Assembly (NCBI RefSeq): GCF_964340395.1
Contig: NC_135563.1
Location: 7,445,422 to 7,509,421 of the forward strand
Origin: Glandiceps talaboti
Taxonomy: Eukaryota > Hemichordata > Enteropneusta > Spengelidae
Length of the DNA: 64,000 nt
Reading direction: 5' to 3'
The notes beneath the pieces were generated by a model that ran no database searches, was not told where the DNA came from, and saw only the letters and a program-made list of their open reading frames with translations. Positions 56,584-64,000 of this stretch are shown one piece after another (position 1 is the first letter of the stretch; every line of letters begins with the position of its first letter). The translations under genes and the position numbers were made by a program.

Positions 56584-56738
56584 CATTCATGGAAGTTACA
56601 CAATCCTAAAGTTCTTGATAGAAAAGGTACATTCTGTAACGACCATAACTGTATGCTATGCATACACTTTCTTTGTGAAGTTAAAACACAATTTATTCGC
56701 AGTATACCTATCCATAACTTCAAAACATCTATATATAT

Positions 56739-56744
56739 ATTAAA
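56739..56744 (+). terminator. candidate poly(A) signal (ATTAAA) of the MYND gene
   Basis: ATTAAA lies about 155 bases after the stop codon and is followed by a T-rich stretch (TGATTTTTTTCTG). ATTAAA is the commonest variant signal. No cDNA evidence is available. Confidence 0.35.
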
Positions 56745-56764
56745 TGATTTTTTTCTGATTTTAT

Positions 56765-57032
56765 TATAAGTTGTGAGTTATGATGAAATATATTGAATCT
56801 ACATGAGTTACAGTCACTTTAATAGTATTATAAGTTGTGATCTAGGGTGAAATGAGATATATTGCATACCCGAGTTACTTTGACGTTGTTATAAGTGTGA
56901 GTTAGAGTGAGACGAGATGTATTGCATCTACATGAGTTATAAGTTGTGAGTTATAATTAGGGTTAGACATATTACATCTATATGAGTTACTTTCAATATT
57001 ATTATAAGTTGTGAGTTAGGGTGAGACATATA
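56765..57032. repeat. ~60-bp tandem array, left part
   Basis: Units read roughly ATATTACATCTATATGAGTT, ACTTT, ATTATAAGTTGTGAGTTA, GGGTGAGAC, with substitutions. The array stops abruptly at 57032, where the inverted-repeat element begins. It resumes at about 62765 with a unit identical over ~66 bp. Confidence 0.85.
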
Positions 57033-57635
57033 TACGGTGGCCCACAGGTGACAGACGAAAACTAAATTTGTGCTATAAATAATTGATTTTTGAGGGCAAA
57101 ATATTTAATAAAAGGATAACACTTTTATTTCATACGACAAAACATTAATTTCTTGGGTCAATATAGAAATATCAAAGCAAAAAACTACAATTTCTGTGAC
57201 AAATAAATTCTTTTTACGGAGCAGAAAATTAATTTACGAAACGAAAACTTTTATTCGTGTGGCCCAACCTTTATTTTCGAGTGATAACATTTAAGTTGCG
57301 GGATAAAATGTAAATGTCAAGCCGGAATATGAATTTAAGTCCCTTACAATCTTATACTCTGACTGCAGAAACAACATTTGTCACTATACAACCTCCTTTT
57401 CTTATCGACGAGATTTACTTAACACAGGATGCAACATTAATGTTTGGGGACGAAACATTAATACGCGAGGACAAAACTTTCTTTTTGCTTGACGGAAGTT
57501 GGACTGCATGACGGAAATTGATTATATATCCCACAATCCTCGGCACACTCTTGGCGGCTATTTCAACTTCGCGACCAGCACTATATCTGATCATGTCAAG
57601 TGGTAAACACATCAATTGTTTCCAGTGTATATTTT

Positions 57636-57639
57636 TTTC

Positions 57640-57728
<89 letters not shown>

Positions 57729-57747
57729 GTCTGTCTGTCTGTCTGTC

Positions 57748-57796
<49 letters not shown>

Positions 57797-58001
57797 TCTG
57801 TCTGTCTGTCTGTCTGTCTCTGTCTGTCTGTCTCTTCTGTCTGTATGTCTGGCTGTATGTGTGTGTGTGTATGTATGTATGTCTCCCCCTCTGTATGTCT
57901 GTCTGTCTGTCTGTCTGTCTGCCTGTCTCTATCTCTGTCTGTCTGTCTCTTCTGACTGGCTGTATGTGTTTATGTATGTGTTTATGGCTGGCTGTCTCTC
58001 T

Positions 58002-58082
<81 letters not shown>
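57636..58082. repeat. (CTGT)n and (CT)n microsatellite
   Basis: CTGT tetranucleotides with CTCT and TATGT interruptions to about 57960, then an almost pure CT run from about 57993. Three frames stay open through it by chance. Confidence 0.93.
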
Positions 58083-58084
<2 letters not shown>

Positions 58085-59335
58085 ATCTTTATCATCCGTT
58101 ATCATAAAAATTTAAAGCACACTGTGGGAGAGGAACCCCTCCGATACCCTCCCCACAAGCTATCATGGGTGATGCTGTTTCTACCCAAATCAAAATTGAA
58201 AGAAAAAACCCTGCTGGCCAAGTATTTCAAAGTGTAGGTTACAGCCCAATGTAAGACATTTTGTTGCATCTATTTGGGTAATGAGATTTTAAATCTTATA
58301 TTGTAATGTATGGACGCTGAAGTCGATTGTCACTTTTATTATAATGCAGTGTACCATATAGTTGTACGGAAGTGGGGGTGGGTTATAATTACACATATTA
58401 AAATGTGTCGCGGGTTACGAAAATTATGGGGGGGGGGCCTACGAAATTCTTTTGACCAAAATATTTTCTTTCCCCCCCCCCCTCCTCCCTGCCGTACATT
58501 CTAACCGTAGCCTTATGTGATGAATACCCGTGACACTACCCAACCCAATAAGAGGACGCTTTAAAGTTCCACAAAGATCTTGTAAACATTTGGCATTTGA
58601 GATGAGGGACATACATGTGGGTATAATAAATCTGATGGCACGGGTTCCTGCAACATGACAATCGCGCAAACATAATAATCACCCCCGTTTTGTTTTAGAA
58701 GTCAAAATGCCGCGTGAATCCATAGCAATGAAAAAGTGTTTTTTCAATGTCCATAAATAAAACCAGTTATCAGTACATTGTAAATGACATTTCGTCCTAT
58801 AAGTACCTTTTAAAGTTTTGGTTGTGTGTTAACGTGGGCAAAGTAGAAACGATATGAATACATAAAAACAATGGGTGAATCTCAATTATAGATCTTGATG
58901 AAACTAACTTCCTTTTTTCCAAGGGATTTTGTTTACGGAATCTTTTGATTTCATTGCATGTAGGAGGCATCTCTGAAGTAATTCATGATATATTGAAGAA
59001 TAAGCTTACTTGGCTAAACATCGAAAAATGTCGGTTTCAAAGTATTCATTTTAGCAATAAATAGAATCAAGAAAAGATGCTATAGTTTGTAGCGTGAACA
59101 GCGCCACCAGGCGACTAAACTGAGAAAATATACAATAGCGTCATTGATGTGTATTGTAACACAATTTTAACTTTTTAAGGACTGGTGCTTATATTAATTG
59201 TCTTTTCAAAAGTTGGAGTCCATTATCCCCATGGAAAGTGAAAATCTCATTTTTGACATCAATTTCTTATATTGGGAGCATACATCACAATACATCATGG
59301 CCTTTTGATAGTATATACATGTTTTGCGTGTGATT
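58083..59335. other. unassigned interior of the inverted-repeat element
   Basis: No convincing coding frame on either strand. A G-run at 58429-58437 and a C-run at 58473-58482 are the only marked features. It could be captured host sequence or decayed element interior. Confidence 0.4.
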
Positions 59336-60256
59336 AAAGTTGGTGATTAGATCAAATTGTACTGAATGCTGGTGCTTCCCAAGGTTGCGTGTTGTCACCA
59401 ACATTATTTTCAATTTATACTGATCACATGAGATGTAATTCTGCAATAAGTTGTCTGTTTAAATTTGCCGATGACATGGCACTTGTTGGTCTGTTACTCG
59501 ATGAAGCTCTTTAGCTGAATATTTTAAAGAATTGGTGTAAAGACAGCTTTTTAGAAATGAATGTTTCAAAAACAAAATAATTAGTTGTAGCACATAAAGT
59601 AACTGACCAATTTACACCTGTATCAATGAATGGAGACTCTGTTGAAGTTGTTACTAGTTTCAAATACCTTGGGTCAATTCTCGATGGCAAGCTCTCCTTT
59701 GCCGAAAACACAGACTATATTGCGAAAAAAGCTCAACAGAGACTATATCTCCTTAGGAAATTAAAGTCATTCGATGTCAGTCAGAACGTGCTGCAATTAG
59801 TGTATATATCTATTATTGAAAGTGTTTTGACTTTCAATATAATCTTTTGGTATGGTAATCTCACGGTTAAAAACACGAGTAAACTTTGTCGTATTGTAAA
59901 TACAGCAGAGAAGATCATTGGCTGTCGTCAAACACTGGCATGTCATTATCATACGGCAGTTAACAGGAAAGCCCAGAAAGTAGTCAACGATTATATGCAC
60001 CCCTTGCATGATTCTTTCACTATTAAAGCTCCCATCTGGTCGCCGTCACAGAATGCCTCTTGCAAGGAAAAACCTTTTTAAAAAATCGTTCGTTCCAACA
60101 GCTGTGTCTATTTTAAACTCACTGTAAAGTCCTTTGAAACTCACTGTATGTATATGTATATGTATATATTGTACTTGTGTAAATTGTTTGTAAATTGTGT
60201 TTTGAGCCGAAAGACAAATTTCCGGATAATAAATTTATTGAATTGAATTGAATTGA
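59336..60256 (+). pseudogene. 5'-truncated non-LTR retrotransposon fragment (RT C-terminal part)
   Basis: The frame shows the end of a reverse transcriptase: ASQGCVLSPTLFSIYTDH (motif B), then CLFKFADDMALVGLL with the FADD catalytic box, then SFKYLGSIL, KKAQQRLYLLRKLKSF and NTAEKIIG, a C-terminal pattern typical of CR1/L2-like LINEs. Two in-frame stops interrupt it (after LLDEAL and after NVSKTK), so it is dead. The 3' end carries an (AATTG)n tail at 60236-60256, as expected for target-primed insertion. The fragment lies inside the 3.9-kb inverted-repeat element, against its right arm. Confidence 0.85.
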
Positions 60257-60317
<61 letters not shown>

Positions 60318-60924
60318 GAAAAAAATATACACTGGAAACAATTGATGTGTTTACCACTTGACATGATCAGATATAGTGCTGGTCGCGAAGTTGAAATAGC
60401 CGCCAAGAGTGTGCCGAGGATTGTGGGATATATAATCAATTTCCGTCATGCAGTCCAACTTCCGTCAAGCAAAAAGAAAGTTTTGTCCTCGCGTATTAAT
60501 GTTTCGTCCCCAAACATTAATGTTGCATCCTGTGTTAAGTAAATCTCGTCGATAAGAAAAGGAGGTTGTATAGTGACAAATGTTGTTTCTGCAGTCAGAG
60601 TATAAGATTGTAAGGGACTTAAATTCATATTCCGGCTTGACATTTACATTTTATCCCGCAACTTAAATGTTATCACTCGAAAATAAAGGTTGGGCCACAC
60701 GAATAAAAGTTTTCGTTTCGTAAATTAATTTTCTGCTCCGTAAAAAGAATTTATTTGTCACAGAAATTGTAGTTTTTTGCTTTGATATTTCTATATTGAC
60801 CCAAGAAATTAATGTTTTGTCGTATGAAATAAAAGTGTTATCCTTTTATTAAATATTTTGCCCTCAAAAATCAATTATTTATAGCACAAATTTAGTTTTC
60901 GTCTGTCACCTGTGGGCCGCCGTA

Positions 60925-62760
60925 GCGGAGAGATCTGGTCGGTTTATTAAGTTCGATGAGTGTAGTGAGGTAGTCAGGTGCGGTGCCGTTCAAAGCTTTG
61001 TAGGTAAGAAGTAAAATCTTGAATTTGATTCTATATGTTACAGGGAGCCAGTGAAATTTCATCAGAATCGGAGAAATGTGTTCATGTTTCTTCACTTGTG
61101 CAATTAGCCGCGCAGCAGAGTTTTGAGCTCTCTGTAATAGATTAATGCTGGATGACGGTAGTCCAAATAATAGGGCATTAGCGTAATCAAGCTTTGACGA
61201 AAGAGTAGCGTTGACAAGTTTTAAACAGGTCTGCTGGGAAAGATATTTACGAATGAATCCAATGCGGCGAATATCGAAATAAATGCACTTACAGAGTCGG
61301 ATGATGTGTTGTTTAAATTCATGGGTGCTGTCGAACCCAAACCCAATATTGCGAGCATAATCCACTGGATGTATGGTACTGTCCCCAACGCTTAATGACT
61401 GAATGTGATTTTGGATTTTTGGGAACGACTAAATCGCGATCTTATGTGCAGGATTTCTGTCTTGTCATCATTTAATTTTAACTTGTTGGTATTCATCCAC
61501 TTCTTGATATCCAACAGGCAGTCCTCGATCTTGGACATAGCGATGGCTGTCTCTCTTCTTGTAAATGCCAGGTAGAGTTCGTTATCATCTGCATATTGAT
61601 GAAAATTTAACTGATGATGTCGAATAAGTTGTCCAAGGGGAGCTATATAGAGAGTGAACAGTAGAGGCCCAAGTACAGAACCTTGGGGTACACTGAATCG
61701 GAGTGGACATGGAGATGATTGATGACCTTCGATAACAACTGATTGGAATCTGCCAGATAGATATGAAGAAAACCAGTGTAGAACGGTGCCTTGAATTCCA
61801 AGTTCAGTCAAACGTGTGATGAGAATATTATGATCAATGGTGTCGAAAGCGGCAGATAAATCCAATAAGACCAAGATGACATCATTTCCAGAATCCAGTG
61901 ATAAAGTGATATCATTGTGAACTTTGACAAGTGCAGTTTCAGTACTGTGGAATTTCTTGTATGCAGATTGGAGTGGTTCTAAGAGAGAATTGACGTTGAG
62001 AAAGTTGGTAACCAGTTTTGCAACTACCTTTTCAATGACTTTAGAGAGAAAAGGTAGATTTGAAACTGGTCTATAGTTTTTCAGCACTTCATGGTCCAGA
62101 GATGGTTTCTTGAGAAGAGGTGTAACAACTGCAAATTTGAGTAACTCAGGGACAGTCCCGGTTTGTAGCGAAGCATTAACTATATTTGTGATTTCTGGTA
62201 GCAGTGAGTCGATGACACTTTTGAGAAGGATGGTTGGTATAGGATCGAGACTGCATGATTTTGATGGTGATGACATGATAATTTCCTTTAATTTTTCCGT
62301 TGTCGTGGGTTCAAAGGTTGACAGTGTAACAGGTGACATTGCCGCAACTTGAGGCACAGTTGAATTAGTTGACGATCCACAGGAATCTAGGTTTGTGCGA
62401 ATATGAGTTATTTTTTCAATGAAGAAATGGCTGAACCTTTCGGCGAGAGCAGTTGCAATCGAAGATGTGGGAAGCCGAGGTTTTTCCTTTGTCAGACTTG
62501 ATATGATCTTGAAAAGGGCTTTCTAATTGTGACTGTTATCTTCAATGAGCTCAGTATAATAACCACGTTTTGCTTTACGGGTTAGTGAATTCACTTTCTT
62601 GCACTGATCACGGAATAACTGTTAGTTGATTTCTAGATTTTCTTTTCGCCATTTTTTTTCTAGCGAACGGCGTTGCTTTTTTGCAGATAGTATATCAGTG
62701 TTGTACCACTTGGAGTCAGGACGTTGTGTGAAGAGTCGCTTCTTTATATGTCGAGTTATT
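60925..62760 (-). pseudogene. degenerate non-LTR retrotransposon, RT region
   Basis: On the minus strand the reverse transcriptase blocks follow in order: FRP-type NYRPVSNLPFLSKVIEK, motif A VLLDLSAAFDTIDHN, motif B SVPQGSVLGPLLFTLY (Ser in place of the usual Gly before VPQG), motif C HQYADDNELYLAF, and the downstream KLDYANALLFGLPSSS and LQRAQNSAARLI. This is the CR1/L2-type pattern. Two in-frame stops lie upstream of the main frame (near 62524 and 62630), and one frameshift lies near 61420. The copy is therefore inactive. Its 3' portion is cut off exactly at the end of the inverted-repeat element. No endonuclease domain is present. Confidence 0.88.
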
Positions 62761-62930
62761 ATAGTGAGACATATTACATCTATATGAGTTACTTTCAATA
62801 TTATTATAAGTTGTGAGTTAGGGTGAGACATATTACATGTACACGTTACTTTGAGAATTATAAGTTGTGAATTAATGTGAGACATACGGCATCTATAAAA
62901 TTACTAAGTACAGAGACAGTGTTATATATA
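62761..62930. repeat. ~60-bp tandem array, right part
   Basis: It continues the array interrupted at 57032: AGACATATTACATCTATATG, AGTTACTTTCAATATTATTA and TAAGTTGTGAGTTAGGG, then more diverged units to about 62900. Confidence 0.8.
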
Positions 62931-63504
62931 GAAAAATAACAGCGTTGTATTAAATGTACTCCTTAGATCGTTAATTAACAGTTTTGTTTTGTGCGCGGGC
63001 GTTGACTAGAATCTTTACTGAGACAAATATTTCTCAAACGAAAGCTAATGCGGCTCGCGTGATTTCATTCCGTATTAGTTACTGAACAAGTGAATTAATC
63101 CATGGTAGAACTAAAATTTCTGAATTCATTGTCACAAATTGTATACATGTTCTTTTATTGCTTATTTTGTCAACATGTCATGTAGTATTCCCCCCCCCAC
63201 CATGAAACGCTCTGTCACAACATCTTGTAAATGAATAAAATATAGGTTACCAAACGCTAATCTCATTGCCCAAATTTGAACTTTCTGAAAGTCATGTCAC
63301 AAGGGTATGTCTTGTCCATATACGCAATACGCAACATAAATAATCACACCCACATCCATATAAACTCAGCTTGTGTCTCTTAAATGTCTAATCTCACAAA
63401 GTTTACAAAACCGTGTTTTTGCATAAAATGAAAGATGTTTGGTACTTTAGCTACATAACACACAAAAAAGATTGCTGTACAGCTGCATTTAATATACTGT
63501 GCTA
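62931..63504. other. no gene recognised
   Basis: AT-rich sequence with a short C run near 63190. I see no repeat or exon. Confidence 0.5.
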
Positions 63505-64000
63505 AACCCTTGTCAACACACCGTCGTAAACCCTAGCCTCTTTTACGGTACCGTCCTATTGACGCACCGTTGATTTTTCGATGTGTCACAGAAGAAAAAT
63601 CAGCTCTGGTTTGCAATAATGTGTTAATAAAAGTTTGTGCAACTCTGAAAATCATATCCTTGTGAATAGATACTTGTATTCACAATTTTGTAATGTATCC
63701 TTGATTTTGACTTGAAATAGTTATTTTAAAACTACGTTTTTGTTATAATTAATTAATGAATGACAAAGATTGTAATCACGTGCACGCTAAGAAGAGTACT
63801 GAAAATTAAATTTAACAAAGTGTTCTGATATCAAGTATAAACAGTAATTTTTTTTTTACACATATAGCCCGTTTCAAGTCACCATTCACCGGCTCTTTAA
63901 ATTTTTGGGGCCTATAGTCCATTACATGCACAAGGTACAACGTGCTACGCAGATTTATTGTTCTCCAAGAATAGCTGCGCCGTTTTACAGGTCGTGTAGC
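63505..64000. repeat. right-edge copy of the 51.3-52.6-kb segment
   Basis: It matches 51319-51665, then jumps to 52437-52499 and 52540-52572. Identity is interrupted by indels, so the duplication is not recent. By position it would lie upstream of a second copy of whatever follows 52.6 kb, i.e. the MYND gene. Confidence 0.72.

Larger units (their letters stand above)
57035..60922. mobile_element. 3.9-kb element with ~606-bp terminal inverted repeats
   Basis: Positions 57035-57640 and 60317-60922 are inverted copies. Paired coordinates sum to 117957 at several checkpoints, so no indels separate them, and identity looks nearly complete. Tips read CGGTGGCCCACAGGTGACAG on the left and the complement of CGGCGGCCCACAGG on the right, both flanked by TA. 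Each arm ends internally in a (CTGT)n/(CAGA)n run. The interior has no transposase: 57636-58082 is simple repeat, 58083-59335 unassigned, and 59336-60256 a LINE fragment. It is a long-TIR or foldback-type element with a possible TA target duplication; the superfamily is unknown. Confidence 0.8.

Noticed and set aside
57518-58115. Three overlapping open frames of 145-171 codons rich in Cys, Leu, Ser and Val
   Set aside because: They are read-through of the (CTGT)n and (CT)n microsatellites in three frames, with no independent coding signal.

Overview
This is a window of an animal nuclear genome, not a bacterial or viral one. Coding sequence is sparse and split by GT-AG introns of roughly 0.3 to 5 kb. 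Base composition looks AT-rich. The rest is microsatellites, minisatellites, hairpin (foldback) elements, non-LTR retrotransposon remains and long duplicated segments. The recognisable genes have vertebrate orthologues (PLEKHA1/2, RNF24/122). The tandem-MYND plus DUF4470 gene and the dispersed repeat at 38.1-38.5 kb suggest a marine invertebrate, perhaps an invertebrate deuterostome. That placement is inference and the species cannot be read from the sequence.

Layout. (1) About 4.7-21.0 kb, minus strand: a PLEKHA1/2 (TAPP) orthologue with two PH domains. I could assemble ten coding exons with matching phases and one candidate terminal exon. (2) About 21-35 kb: no gene seen. This stretch holds three hairpin elements with apparent target-site duplications (25.6, 27.5 and 29.8 kb), a tandem array with CCAAT and octamer motifs (29 kb), and a 36-bp perfect palindrome inserted into one unit of that array. 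(3) About 35.3-39.7 kb, minus strand: a five-exon RNF24/RNF122-type membrane RING-H2 ubiquitin ligase. (4) About 40-54 kb: no gene seen. It holds repeats, an (AT)n-flanked inverted repeat (46.9 kb) and three tandem copies of a 1.07-kb unit (48.1-51.25 kb). (5) 54.1-56.6 kb, plus strand: a two-exon gene for a 635-residue protein with two MYND zinc fingers and a DUF4470-like region. (6) 57.0-62.8 kb: a 3.9-kb element with nearly identical 0.6-kb terminal inverted repeats that contains a LINE fragment. It abuts a second, degenerate LINE, and both sit inside a broken ~60-bp tandem array. (7) 62.8-64.0 kb: the right edge repeats sequence found upstream of the MYND gene, so a paralogous gene copy may lie just outside the window.

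The three genes are not obviously functionally linked: a phosphoinositide-binding adaptor, a membrane E3 ligase and a MYND/DUF4470 protein. The unusual content is in the repeats: several very young inverted-repeat insertions, and a ~20-bp periodicity inside the long terminal inverted repeats.
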